Assembly: GCA_031262985.1 (NCBI GenBank)
Contig: JAISGQ010000012.1
Coordinates: 1-64,000, forward strand
Direction of reading: 5' to 3'
Length of the DNA stretch: 64,000 nucleotides
DNA from: Oscillospiraceae bacterium
Lineage (GTDB): Bacteria > Bacillota > Clostridia > Oscillospirales > Acutalibacteraceae
Positions 1 to 7,841 of this stretch are shown here, piece after piece; the stretch's first letter is position 1, and each line of letters begins with the position of its first letter. The position numbers were made by a program, and so were the translations under genes. A model generated the notes under the pieces. It was given only the letters and a program-made list of their open reading frames with translations. It ran no database searches and was not told the origin of the DNA.

Positions 1-85
1 AACAAAACAATGCAAGAAAAGCCCCAAAAAACCATATGCGAAAGCTTTTTCGCGCTTTTCTTTGTTGTTTTCTAAGTTAATTTAG
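1..85. repeat. Fragment of a second repeat family (left window edge)
   Basis: The right part (TTTCTTTGTTGTTTTCTAAG followed by TTAATTT) closely matches the right half of an inverted-repeat unit at 52749-52836. It contains a small hairpin (GCGAAAGCTTTTTCGC). It abuts the truncated start of the first structured repeat. The left end runs off the window, so its true extent is unknown. Confidence 0.4.
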
Positions 86-241
86 AATCGGACAGCGTCC
101 TAAGTCGCTCTCCGCAGAGAGCGAAACTCTCTTAGCGTTCAAAAACGCAGGAGGGGTAGGAAAAAATGTCCCTAAGGACATTTTTTCCGTAGGGGAACCC
201 TCGTCGGGGGTTTCCCTGTGTAGGTCGCCTTGCGACCTATA
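86..241 (+). repeat. Structured intergenic repeat, copy A (5' truncated)
   Basis: This copy of the multi-hairpin family starts inside hairpin 3 (GGAC agc GTCC). It keeps hairpin 4 (CGCTCTC cgca GAGAGCG), hairpin 5 (AAATGTCC ctaa GGACATTT), hairpin 6 (GGGAACCC...GGGTTTCCC) and hairpin 7 (TAGGTCGC ctt GCGACCTA). It lies downstream of purN, on the opposite strand to the gene. Hairpins 1 and 2 are missing where the element meets the 1-85 fragment. Confidence 0.85.
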
Positions 242-361
242 GGATTTTCTCAAATCCTCCTGTAATTAATGGCGAAGCACCTCTACGATTCAAAAACGCA
301 TGGAAGGGACTGAAACCCTCCGTCAAGGGTTCTCCTGTGCAGGTCGCCTTGCGACCTACTT
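242..361 (+). repeat. Degenerate second unit attached to copy A
   Basis: This continues copy A with a decayed partial second unit: an AGGATTT tctc AAATCCT hairpin, the phrase TTAATGGCGAAGCACCTCT, a remnant of the CAAAAACGCA linker, a poor hairpin 6 and an intact hairpin 7. The same arrangement follows copy F at 50848-50950, so it is a recurring composite and not local noise. The gap from 362 to purN holds nothing else I can name. Confidence 0.65.
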
Positions 362-399
362 ATAGCTAATAAAAGCACCTACACCTTTGTATGCTTCAA

Positions 400-1035
400 T
401 CAATTATCCGTCGTATCAATAACCACCCGGTTATCCTCAACAGCAATCCGCCCCTTGCAGAACAGCTCGACCGCCTTGGGCAGGAGCTGCCACTCCGCTT
501 CCTCCATCACTCGCCGCTGGAGGACCTCGGCGGTATCTCCCTGCCGTATCTCCACGGCTTTTTGCAGGATTATCGCGCCGCCGTCGGTGATTTCGTTGAC
601 GAAATGCACAGTCGCGCCAGTCACCTTAACGCCGTACTGCAAAGCCGCCTCATGCACCTTAAGCCCGTAGAAGCCCTTGCCGCAGAAGGAGGGGATAAGA
701 GAGGGGTGAACATTTATAATCTTATTCTCGTACCGCTTTGTCAGCTTACTGCCGAATATACTGAGGAATCCCGCCAGAACAACCAAATCGGCTTGGTACT
801 CCTCCAGCACACAAAGGAGGGCGTCATCAAACTCCTCAGCCGAGGAGTACTGCTTCCTGCTGACTACCTCTGTGGGAATACCGCTTACTGCCGCTCGTTC
901 AAGCGCGTACACATCGGGCTTGCTTGAGAGGACGCACACAATGCGACCTCCGCCGAGCTTGTCCTGCTTCTGTGCGTCAATCAGAGCCTGCAAATTAGTG
1001 CCTCCGCCCGATACGAGAACGACAATCCTCAGCAT
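400..1035 (-). CDS. purN: Phosphoribosylglycinamide formyltransferase
   Basis: This enzyme transfers a formyl group from 10-formyl-tetrahydrofolate to GAR, the third step of cytosolic de novo purine synthesis. The 211 residues are full length for PurN. The N-terminal VLVSGGGTNLQALID motif binds the phosphoribosyl substrate. The INVHPSLIPSF segment carries the catalytic Asn and His, and TGATVHFV followed by D-G-G the catalytic Asp. The ATG overlaps the end of purM by 7 bp, which indicates translational coupling in a purE-purM-purN operon. The next pathway gene, if it follows, lies outside the window on the left. Confidence 0.95.
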   Translation of the reverse strand: MLRIVVLVSGGGTNLQALIDAQKQDKLGGGRIVCVLSSKPDVYALERAAVSGIPTEVVSRKQYSSAEEFDDALLCVLEEYQADLVVLAGFLSIFGSKLTKRYENKIINVHPSLIPSFCGKGFYGLKVHEAALQYGVKVTGATVHFVNEITDGGAIILQKAVEIRQGDTAEVLQRRVMEEAEWQLLPKAVELFCKGRIAVEDNRVVIDTTDN

Positions 1036-2063
1036 ATGGAGACCCCGTCCGTGCCCTCTGTGACCTCGCCTATAACATACGCTCTCTCTCCGCTTTGGGT
1101 GAGATTTTCGATTACCTTGTCAACCTCCGTCTCAGGCACTGCCATGACAAGTCCCACGCCCATATTGAAGGTGTTGAACATATCGCGTTCTTCAATTCTG
1201 CCTATCTGGGCGATTACATTAAATATCGGCAGTACGTCAATGCTGCTCCTCACAACTCTCGCCATTTGGTTTTCGCCCAGCATACGCGGGATATTCTCGT
1301 AGAATCCGCCGCCTGTGATGTTCGCGATTCCGTGAATCTCACACGCCTCAATCGCCGAGAGGACGGGCTTTACATATATTTTGGTAGGAGTGATAAGCTC
1401 CTCGCCTATTGTCTTTCCGAGGTCATCGATATAAAAACGGATTTTCTCGTCGTTCACCCGAAGGACATGGCGGACAAGGGAGAATCCGTTGGAGTGCAGT
1501 CCCGAGGAGGCAACTCCTATGAGGACATCTCCAAGCTTTACGTTGCTCGAATCTATGAGCTTGGATTTTTCGCCCATACCGACACAGAAGCCCGCAAGAT
1601 CGTATTCGTCGGAGGGGTAGAAGCCCGGCATCTCCGCCGTTTCGCCGCCTATGAGGGCGCAGCCTGCCTGAACACAGCCTTCCGCCACTCCCGATACAAT
1701 CTCCGCCACACGCTCGGGATGATTTTTCCCTACTGCGAGATAATCGAGGAAAAACAGAGGACGCGCACCACTACAGGCAACGTCGTTTGCACACATGGCA
1801 ACGCAGTCGATACCGATTGTGTCGTGCTTGTTCATGAGGAAGGCAATCTTCAGCTTAGTGCCTACGCCGTCTGTTCCGGACACCAAAACAGGCTCTTTCA
1901 TTCCCGTAAAATCGGGCTGAAACAATCCTCCGAACCCGCCTATTCCCGAAACCACTCCGGGTATGGCAGTGCGTGCGACGTGCTTTTTGATAAGCTCCAC
2001 CGACTTGTACCCTGCGGTAACATCGACTCCCGCATCCTTGTAACTGTTACTGTAGCTGTTCAT
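1029..2063 (-). CDS. purM: Phosphoribosylformylglycinamidine cyclo-ligase (AIR synthetase)
   Basis: PurM closes the imidazole ring, converting FGAM to AIR with ATP. The protein has the AIRS signature: DAGVDVTAGYKSVE at the N terminus, the glycine-rich GIGGFGGLF stretch, SGTDGVGTKLKIAF, GGETAEMPGFY and the C-terminal ITGGGFYENIPR. Length (344 aa) is normal. I chose the ATG at 2063 with GGAGG 9 nt upstream; the ORF track begins one codon earlier at a TTG. It sits between purE (54-bp gap) and purN (7-bp overlap). Confidence 0.95.
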   Translation of the reverse strand: MNSYSNSYKDAGVDVTAGYKSVELIKKHVARTAIPGVVSGIGGFGGLFQPDFTGMKEPVLVSGTDGVGTKLKIAFLMNKHDTIGIDCVAMCANDVACSGARPLFFLDYLAVGKNHPERVAEIVSGVAEGCVQAGCALIGGETAEMPGFYPSDEYDLAGFCVGMGEKSKLIDSSNVKLGDVLIGVASSGLHSNGFSLVRHVLRVNDEKIRFYIDDLGKTIGEELITPTKIYVKPVLSAIEACEIHGIANITGGGFYENIPRMLGENQMARVVRSSIDVLPIFNVIAQIGRIEERDMFNTFNMGVGLVMAVPETEVDKVIENLTQSGERAYVIGEVTEGTDGVSIC

Positions 2064-2117
2064 CAAACAAAAACCTCCAAATTTCAGTAGGGTAATTCTA
2101 TAAAAATGCCGTGGATT

Positions 2118-2630
2118 TTAGCCCTGCACAGACTTCATCTTCTCCATGACAGCGAGGTCCTTCTTCTCGACTTCCTCAGCCATGGCGCGTTTCATTTCAG
2201 AAAGCTTGTCCGCAAGCTCATCATCCGAAACCGACAGAATCTCGAGAGCGAGGAGTGCCGCGTTCTTCGCGCCGTCTATGGCGACTGTAGCTACGGGAAT
2301 CCCGCTCGGCATCTGCACTGTGGCGAGAAGCGCGTCCAGTCCGTCGAGGGTGGAGGACTTAACGGGTATTCCGATAACCGGAAGGGTGGTATGCGCGGCG
2401 ATTACTCCCGCTAAGTGAGCGGCTTTTCCCGCCGCCGCAATGATAACTCCGAATCCGTTATCCCGAGCAGAGGAGGCGAACTCAGCGGTTTTTTCGGGAG
2501 TTCTGTGAGCGGACATCACTCTAACCTCAGTCTCAATACCGAAGCTTTTGAGCGTGTGAACAGCAGGTTCAACTATAGGTAAATCGCTGTCACTGCCCAT
2601 AATAACCGCCACTTTTTTTGTCTCAGCCAT
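2118..2630 (-). CDS. purE: N5-carboxyaminoimidazole ribonucleotide mutase (class I PurE)
   Basis: PurE moves the carboxylate of N5-CAIR to C4 in purine synthesis. Motifs are [11 protein letters not shown] (phosphate and ribose binding), MSAHRTPE with the catalytic His, and the glycine/alanine-rich [19 protein letters not shown] segment. Length (170 aa) is usual for class I PurE. The ATG has GGAG at suitable spacing. It is the first gene of the minus-strand pur operon and a good sigma-A promoter lies about 50 bp upstream. No PurK is present in the window. Confidence 0.95.
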   Translation of the reverse strand: MAETKKVAVIMGSDSDLPIVEPAVHTLKSFGIETEVRVMSAHRTPEKTAEFASSARDNGFGVIIAAAGKAAHLAGVIAAHTTLPVIGIPVKSSTLDGLDALLATVQMPSGIPVATVAIDGAKNAALLALEILSVSDDELADKLSEMKRAMAEEVEKKDLAVMEKMKSVQG

Positions 2631-2676
2631 CTTTATACACTCCTATTATAAATTTACATCATATTTATACCATGTT

Positions 2677-2705
2677 ATTTTATGATATATAGGGAAAAAT
2701 TGCAA
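2677..2705 (-). promoter_or_regulatory. Candidate sigma-A promoter of purEMN
   Basis: On the minus strand, TTGCAA (-35) is followed by a 17-bp spacer and TAAAAT (-10), about 45 bp before the purE start codon. No purine riboswitch or recognisable PurR box was seen in the short leader. Confidence 0.45.
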
Positions 2706-2806
2706 GTGCAAACATCAAATTTGTACATATATCGGTATATGGAGAGGATTTATACCTATATTTTGTGTAATTTTAAGGTGAGTATTTTACCCTGTGTCAA
2801 CAGACC

Positions 2807-2849
2807 CTAATACTGCTCCGCCGAGTGCGGGTAGTGTAAGCAGTATTAG
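2807..2849. other. Inverted repeat between pur promoter and pfkA terminator
   Basis: A perfect 10-bp inverted repeat (CTAATACTGC...GCAGTATTAG) with a 23-nt GC-rich loop lies between the two minus-strand transcription units. It has no clear T-tract of its own. It may back up the pfkA terminator or insulate the pur promoter. Confidence 0.4.
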
Positions 2850-2899
2850 AAAAAGGATTTACCGACAGTCATTTGAGAGTATCCAATGACTGCCGGTAA
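2850..2899 (-). terminator. Intrinsic terminator of pfkA
   Basis: Downstream of the pfkA stop on the minus strand, a 15-bp stem with one mismatch (TTACCGGCAGTCATT with its partner) is followed by CCTTTTT. Position and T-tract fit Rho-independent termination. Confidence 0.75.
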
Positions 2900-2924
2900 T
2901 TTCCTTAACTGTGTAGTATCTCGA

Positions 2925-3896
2925 TTAAATCGAAACGGCGTTGGCTATTTCATATGTTTTCTCGTCGAAGGGCTTATGCAGGGGACTTCCCTTCTTCAAC
3001 GCCTCTTCAATGTCGTAGTCGGTGATTTTCTCGTCCTTCATGACAACTACGCGGCAGGTAGCCCCCGCGAGGAGAAGCTCAACGGCGTGATAGCCCATCT
3101 GTGTCGCCACAACTCTGTCGCGAACGGTGGGAGAGCCACCTCTCTGCACGTGACCGAGTACCGTAGCTCTCGACTCAATGCCGGTTTTAGCCTCTATATA
3201 TTTCGCCTTTTCCTCAACTCCGCCTACGCCCTCAGCGACGATTATGATGAAGTGCTTCTTTCCCTGCTCCTTGGTTTCGAGTATCTTAGCCACAACATCG
3301 TCTATGTCAAATTCCTTGTCCTCGGGTATGATGATAGAGGTAGCACCGCAGGCTACTCCTGTATTCAGTGCGAGGAAGCCGGCGTTTCTGCCCATGACCT
3401 CGACGATACTGCACCTGTCGTGCGACTGCGCGGTATCTCTTATGTTATCCACCATACGCATAGCTGTGTTCATAGCTGTGTCGAAGCCGATAGAGTACTC
3501 ACTGCACGCTATATCGTTGTCGATAGTGCCGGGAATACCTATGCAGTTGATTCCCTTCCTGCTCAAATCGAGAGCTCCTCTGAATGTGCCGTCTCCGCCG
3601 ATAGTGACAATTCCCTCTATGCCGAACTTTTTGCAGTGTTCGGCGGCGAGTGTCACTCCCTCGTCCTCGCGGAATTCGGCGCATCTTGCCGTGTACAGCT
3701 TTGTGCCGCCTGTCTGAATTATATCAGAGACGTCACGCACCTCCAGCTTCTTGAACTCCCCGCGGATAAGTCCGTTATAGCCTCTTTCTATGCCGTAGAC
3801 CTCCGCACCCTTATAAATAGCCGTTCTCACAACCGCTCTTATAGCCGCGTTCATTCCGGGAGCGTCTCCTCCGCTTGTAAGCACTGCAATTTTCAT
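2925..3896 (-). CDS. pfkA: ATP-dependent 6-phosphofructokinase
   Basis: Phosphorylates fructose-6-phosphate in glycolysis. From the MKIAVLTSGGDAPGMN start the protein is 323 aa, the usual length. GGDGTFRGA with Gly (not Asp) and PGTIDNDI with Gly before TIDND mark the ATP-dependent and not the PPi-dependent class. EVMGRNAGFLAL and GHVQRGGSPTVRDR are substrate-binding segments. The chosen ATG has GGAGG 8 nt upstream. A second in-frame ATG at 3983, also preceded by GGAGG, would add 29 residues (MCFKLLKKDKSKS...). That upstream ATG is the first one after the promoter, so both forms are possible. Confidence 0.93.
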   Translation of the reverse strand: MKIAVLTSGGDAPGMNAAIRAVVRTAIYKGAEVYGIERGYNGLIRGEFKKLEVRDVSDIIQTGGTKLYTARCAEFREDEGVTLAAEHCKKFGIEGIVTIGGDGTFRGALDLSRKGINCIGIPGTIDNDIACSEYSIGFDTAMNTAMRMVDNIRDTAQSHDRCSIVEVMGRNAGFLALNTGVACGATSIIIPEDKEFDIDDVVAKILETKEQGKKHFIIIVAEGVGGVEEKAKYIEAKTGIESRATVLGHVQRGGSPTVRDRVVATQMGYHAVELLLAGATCRVVVMKDEKITDYDIEEALKKGSPLHKPFDEKTYEIANAVSI

Positions 3897-4013
3897 CTTC
3901 TTGTCCTCCAATTCAGCTTTTATATCTGTATTTTCATTTTGCAATGATTTGCTTTTATCTTTTTTAAGGAGTTTAAAACACATAGTATCGCACCTCCGAT
4001 TGTATCTCGAAAG

Positions 4014-4042
4014 ATTATACAACATTTCAATCGTATTATCAA
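4014..4042 (-). promoter_or_regulatory. Sigma-A promoter of pfkA
   Basis: On the minus strand TTGATA and a perfect TATAAT are separated by 17 bp. The predicted transcript would start near 4007, about 110 nt before the canonical pfkA ATG but only about 24 nt before the alternative ATG at 3983. Confidence 0.7.
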
Positions 4043-4072
4043 TAAAAAAATTATGCGGGAGGAAAATTTTGT

Positions 4073-4103
4073 GTTATATCCCTTTGCACTTGTCCATATA
4101 CAT
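4073..4103 (+). promoter_or_regulatory. Possible sigma-E-type promoter of the spoIIIA operon
   Basis: GTTATAT and CATATACAT are separated by 15 bp. They resemble the -35 and -10 boxes of mother-cell sigma-E, which drives spoIIIA in Bacillus. A GCACTTGT...ACAAGTGC inverted repeat overlaps the site. The match is by eye only; no other promoter stands out in 3984-4190. Confidence 0.4.
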
Positions 4104-4190
4104 TTGACAAGGGAGCTTCAACAAGTGCTTTGCACCCGAAATGGGTCATCCGAACCTGCTCCCCAAAACGTCAAAAAGGAGGGATATACA

Positions 4191-5189
4191 ATGATAAATA
4201 AGTTTAACGAGGTTCTGACGCAGACAGGAGAACGGCTGAAAGGGATTCTCACTCATTTAGACCCGCGCCTGAAGGACGACGCGCGGGAGATACGGCTGAG
4301 AGTAGGCAGTCCGATAGCTCTCACCTGCAAAAGCGGACAAATTATGCTGCATCAGTTTCCCCTCGCGGATAGGGAGTTAATCGACAGCGTTTACTGCAAT
4401 CTGTGCAAGTATTCGGTGTACAGCTGTCAGAATCAGATAACGGAGGGCTTCATCTCCCTTAGCGGAGGACACCGCGCGGGCATATGCGGAACTGCGGTGA
4501 CAGAAGGCGGCGCGATTACCGCCATTCGCGATATTACCTCTATCAACATAAGGATAGCGGGAGAATACATAGGCTGCTCGAATGAGATTATATGCACCGC
4601 CTTTTCGCACTCCGTGTGCGGACTTCTGCTGGCAGGCGCGCCCGCGACGGGAAAAACCACGCTGCTAAGAGACATAGCGCGGCAGCTCTCCGAACGAAAT
4701 ATGAGGGTGACGCTTATAGACGAGCGGGGAGAGCTTTCCGGCATAGCGGACGGCGTGATAGGCAGCAGCTTGGGCGACTGCTGCGACGTGTTCTTCGGCT
4801 ATCCCAAGGAGGAGGCAATCTTGCAGTCGATAAGATGTATGTCGCCTGAGGTCATTGTGTGCGATGAGATAGGCACGGAGAAAGAGGTCAGGGCTATCTC
4901 CTCCTGCATGAATTCGGGAGTATCGGTTATCTGCTCCGTACACGCGGGAGATGTGTACGAGCTTTCGAGGAAGCGGCAGGCTGTGGAAATACTTCTGACG
5001 GGAGCGATAGAGAAGGTGGCGATACTGCGGAAAAACGCCCCCGTCTGCACGCTGGACGCGGTAATAAATACAGAGGTGATTTTGAGTGAAATTAGCAGGA
5101 GCGATTATCATACTGATGGCGACCTCCTTAATAGGCTTGGGCATGAGGCAGGACATAAAAGGGCGGCTTATACTGCTCAGGCAAATTAA
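4191..5189 (+). CDS. spoIIIAA: Stage III sporulation protein AA (secretion-type ATPase)
   Basis: SpoIIIAA is the mother-cell ATPase of the SpoIIIA-SpoIIQ channel connecting mother cell and forespore. The Walker A motif is GAPATGKTTLLRD and the Walker B region is VIVCDEIGTEKE. The ATG at 4191 has AGGAGG upstream; the ORF track extends further but lacks a ribosome site. At 332 aa it is slightly long: the last ~34 residues, after VILSEI, are encoded in the region overlapping spoIIIAB (104 bp) and look like read-through of the usual end. First gene of the operon. Confidence 0.93.
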   Translation: MINKFNEVLTQTGERLKGILTHLDPRLKDDAREIRLRVGSPIALTCKSGQIMLHQFPLADRELIDSVYCNLCKYSVYSCQNQITEGFISLSGGHRAGICGTAVTEGGAITAIRDITSINIRIAGEYIGCSNEIICTAFSHSVCGLLLAGAPATGKTTLLRDIARQLSERNMRVTLIDERGELSGIADGVIGSSLGDCCDVFFGYPKEEAILQSIRCMSPEVIVCDEIGTEKEVRAISSCMNSGVSVICSVHAGDVYELSRKRQAVEILLTGAIEKVAILRKNAPVCTLDAVINTEVILSEISRSDYHTDGDLLNRLGHEAGHKRAAYTAQAN

Positions 5190-5574
5190 GAAAATGCTGT
5201 GCGACATAGAGGCGGAGATTAGCTTTCAGAGCACTCCCATAGGGCGGATAATCGCGAAACTGGCGAACGGGAGCGGCTGCTCGGTACTCTACGCGTGCAG
5301 GGATTTAATGCTAAAAGGCGAGCATTTCAAGGCGGCGTGGGAGACTGCACTCCTCGGCGACTGCACGCTTGACATGGCGTCGCGAGACAGGCTCATGCCC
5401 ATAGGGCAAATCGGGCTTTCCGACAAAGAGAGCCAGCTAAAGCAGATAGGCGAGCTTAAATACACGGTGGACGAAATGCTCCTTACGGCAGGCGAGGAGT
5501 TAGAGAGCAAGGGGAAGCTCATGGCTACCTGCGGCGTACTCTGCGGCATAGCTCTCATTATAATCATACTTTAG
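5086..5574 (+). CDS. spoIIIAB: Stage III sporulation protein AB
   Basis: A 162-aa mother-cell membrane protein of the SpoIIIA complex. It has an N-terminal hydrophobic segment (LAGAIIILMATSLIGLGM), the conserved RLILLRQIKKMLCDIEAEI stretch with the FQSTPIG motif, and a C-terminal transmembrane helix ending in GIALIIIIL. Its start is GTG and lies 104 bp inside spoIIIAA in another frame. The family is recognisable but its exact biochemical role is not established. Confidence 0.9.
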   Translation: MKLAGAIIILMATSLIGLGMRQDIKGRLILLRQIKKMLCDIEAEISFQSTPIGRIIAKLANGSGCSVLYACRDLMLKGEHFKAAWETALLGDCTLDMASRDRLMPIGQIGLSDKESQLKQIGELKYTVDEMLLTAGEELESKGKLMATCGVLCGIALIIIIL

Positions 5575-5617
5575 TACATAAAACCCTACAACAGAAAAAC
5601 GGGAGATGTGAAACAAC

Positions 5618-5812
5618 ATGAACATAGACTTTATTTTCAGAATAGCCGCGATAGGCATTGTCGTGGCGGTACTCAATCAGGTCCTCATACGCGCGGGGCG
5701 TGAGGAGCAGGCGACTATGACCACGCTTGCGGGGATAATTGTGGTACTGCTGATGGTAGTAGAGCAAATCGGGGATTTGTTCAGCACGGTTAAATCGGTG
5801 TTCGGACTATGA
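5618..5812 (+). CDS. spoIIIAC: Stage III sporulation protein AC
   Basis: A 64-aa membrane protein with two hydrophobic helices (FRIAAIGIVVAVLNQVLI and LAGIIVVLLMVVEQIGDLF), matching SpoIIIAC in size and sequence. The Bacillus AC and AD proteins are proposed to be membrane parts of the feeding-tube channel. Its end overlaps the spoIIIAD start by 4 bp, so the two are probably translated together. The gap to spoIIIAB is 43 bp with GGGAG before the ATG. Confidence 0.92.
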   Translation: MNIDFIFRIAAIGIVVAVLNQVLIRAGREEQATMTTLAGIIVVLLMVVEQIGDLFSTVKSVFGL

Positions 5813-6195
5813 GCTTTACGGCGTTTGTCGCGTGCGGCTTGGTCATATGCGTACTCACGGTTACGGTAAAGCAGTACCGCCCCGAAATCGCCTCCGAGAT
5901 GTCGATAGCGGGAGGAATCCTTCTGTTTTCGGTACTGCTGGCGTGGCTTGTACCTCTCCTTGACGACTTGACGGAGATAGTATCCTCCCTCGACTCGTTC
6001 TCGCACCTGTCGGTTATCATCAAGGCGATAGGGATATGTCTTGTGGCACAGATTGCCTCTGATACCTGCAAGGATGCGGGGCAGCAGTCACTCGCGGCGA
6101 AGATTGATATAGGAGGGAAAATTGCTGTTTTGGCAGTGTCCTTCCCGCTGTTTAAGACACTGCTCGAGCTGGCGGCGGAGATAATTGAAATCTAA
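5809..6195 (+). CDS. spoIIIAD: Stage III sporulation protein AD
   Basis: A 128-aa polytopic membrane protein of the SpoIIIA complex. Three or four hydrophobic stretches are visible, including FVACGLVICVLTVTV and LVPLLDDLTEIVSSL. The conserved IKAIGICLVAQIASDTCKD and KIAVLAVSFPLFKTLLELA segments identify the family. It is followed not by spoIIIAE but by about 500 bp of non-coding sequence filled with a structured repeat, unusual for this normally compact operon. Confidence 0.93.
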   Translation: MSFTAFVACGLVICVLTVTVKQYRPEIASEMSIAGGILLFSVLLAWLVPLLDDLTEIVSSLDSFSHLSVIIKAIGICLVAQIASDTCKDAGQQSLAAKIDIGGKIAVLAVSFPLFKTLLELAAEIIEI

Positions 6196-6197
6196 CA

Positions 6198-6652
6198 CTA
6201 ACTTAAATCTGTTGCCAAGGAGTTAAAGTTTAGGTCAAGCCTTTTCAAAGGCTTGCGGGTTCTTAGGGTAGCACCCTAAGTCGCCATCCGCAGATGGCGA
6301 AATCCTTTATCGTCAGAAAAACGCAGGAGGGGTAGGATAAAATGTCCCTAAGGACATTTTTCCGTAGGGGAACCCTCGTCGGGGGTTCCCCTGTGTAGGT
6401 CGCCTTGCGACCTACTTATTACTGATACGACCCACTACTAACTGAAACACCGCCACCTGAATGGCGGTGGGGTTCGGCTGGCGGCTAAAGCCGCCTGAAG
6501 TCCCCTGTAGCCCCCTCCTGTAGCTGTCATGCTATTACGCAAGCCTTCTGGTATGCTATCAATACTATTCCCTGTGATATAACTTACCACAATCACAGTA
6601 GTCCCCCACCAAGCTTTACCTCCTTGGCAACAGATTTCAGTTAATCCAACAA
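6198..6652 (+). repeat. Structured intergenic repeat, copy B (long form with inverted ends)
   Basis: Hairpins: 2 (AAGCCTT ttc AAAGGCTT), 3 (CTTAGGGT agc ACCCTAAG), 4 (TCGCCATC cgca GATGGCGA), 5 (AAATGTCC ctaa GGACATTT), 6 and 7. Beyond hairpin 7 (about 6415) two more follow: CACCGCC...GGCGGTG and GGCGGCT aa AGCCGCC. The end at 6608-6645 is a reverse-complement copy of the start: both termini read about TAACT-AAATCTGTTGCC followed by AAGGAG, giving a terminal inverted repeat of about 33 bp with a few mismatches. The whole unit sits inside the spoIIIA operon. Confidence 0.85.
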
Positions 6653-6704
6653 CCCCTTCCCAAAGCATAGCACGTTTAAAAAAACACGAAAATGGTGAAA
6701 GACA

Positions 6705-7838
6705 GTGAAAAAATTAATTATCACCCTCCTCCTTATCTTCCTCCTCCCCGCCTCCGCGCAGGCGGCACAGAGTGAGGACAACTCCTACAAGGAGCTGTAC
6801 GAATCGAGCGGAGCGGCTTCGCTTGAGGAAAACATATCGAAGGAAACAGGAGAACTCATGGAAATGTCGGGCATAAGCTCCCCCGAATACGAGGGGATGA
6901 CAAGCCCCGACCTGTCGAAAATATTCACAGCTGTCGGAAGCTCCCTCAAGGAGCAGAGCAAGAACCCCTTGCAGGCGTGTCTGCTGATATTCCTCCTCAC
7001 AATAATCTGCGCGTTGGTAGGGGGAGTTAGCAATACGCTCGAGGATTCGTCCTCCGTTTCTACTGCGCGGGTGGCGAGCGTCTTAGCCGTGTCAATCGCC
7101 ATGATAAATCCTGTGTTGCAGTTCATAGGAAGCATAGGCAGGGCAATAGAGTACGGCAGTGCCTTCGAGAAAGCGTTTATCCCCGTTTTCGCCGGAATAA
7201 TGGTTTTCGGAGGACAGGCAGGCACTGCCGGCGGCTATGCTACGCTCAGTATGCTCTTTACGGAAATTTCAGCCGAGATACTCTCCTCCTTCCTACTCCC
7301 CGTGTTCAGGGTGATATTCGCCGTCTCCGTTGTCTCCTCCGTCTCGAACGCGGTGGACATAAGCTCGCTCACGGAGAGTGCGGACAAGGCGATGAAGTGG
7401 ATTTTAGGCTTCCTTTCGGTTATATTCGGCGCAGTGATGAGTATCTCAGGTATGGTTGCCGCCTCCGCCGACACAGTCGCCTCGAAGGCGGCTAAGTTCG
7501 CGGTATCAAGCTCAGTCCCCGTAATAGGAGGCTCGCTCGGAGACGCATTCTCCTCCCTACAAAGCTGTGTGGGGCTTCTCAAAAACTCCGTGGGAGCATT
7601 CGGGATTGTGGCGGTAGGCTTTACCTACCTGCCGGTAATATTGCAGGGGATAATGTGGTGCGTGGGGCTTAACCTCTGCGCCGGAGCAAGCGATATGCTG
7701 GCTGTTCCCGAAATATCAAAGCTCCTCAAATCGGCGGCGGGAGTAGTCTCCATGCTGCTGACCATATGTATATTTATGCTCACGATTCTCATAATGACGG
7801 CGGGTATCGTACTGACCTTGGGCAAAGGAGGTGCATAG
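6705..7838 (+). CDS. spoIIIAE: Stage III sporulation protein AE
   Basis: A 377-aa polytopic membrane protein of the SpoIIIA complex, close to the family length. It begins with a signal-peptide-like segment (KKLIITLLLIFLLPASAQA), has an extracytoplasmic acidic region, then seven or so membrane helices. Recognised by the LQACLLIFLLTIICALVGG and GAFGIVAVGFTYLPVILQG regions. The GTG start at 6705 has only a weak ribosome site (GGTGAAAG). It is the first gene after the repeat that splits the operon, so its expression may depend on read-through or on signals within the repeat. Confidence 0.9.
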   Translation: MKKLIITLLLIFLLPASAQAAQSEDNSYKELYESSGAASLEENISKETGELMEMSGISSPEYEGMTSPDLSKIFTAVGSSLKEQSKNPLQACLLIFLLTIICALVGGVSNTLEDSSSVSTARVASVLAVSIAMINPVLQFIGSIGRAIEYGSAFEKAFIPVFAGIMVFGGQAGTAGGYATLSMLFTEISAEILSSFLLPVFRVIFAVSVVSSVSNAVDISSLTESADKAMKWILGFLSVIFGAVMSISGMVAASADTVASKAAKFAVSSSVPVIGGSLGDAFSSLQSCVGLLKNSVGAFGIVAVGFTYLPVILQGIMWCVGLNLCAGASDMLAVPEISKLLKSAAGVVSMLLTICIFMLTILIMTAGIVLTLGKGGA

Positions 7839-7841
7839 CAG

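Noticed and set aside
391-927. Plus-strand ORF over purN (178 aa), and the similar long ORFs opposite purM, metH, glmS and proS
   Set aside because: Antisense shadows of clearly identified genes in G+C-rich codons, with no family resemblance.
2758-2800. TTGACA on the minus strand near 2796 as a second pur promoter
   Set aside because: The nearest TAAAAT is 19 bp away and the better-spaced TTGCAA/TAAAAT pair lies closer to purE.
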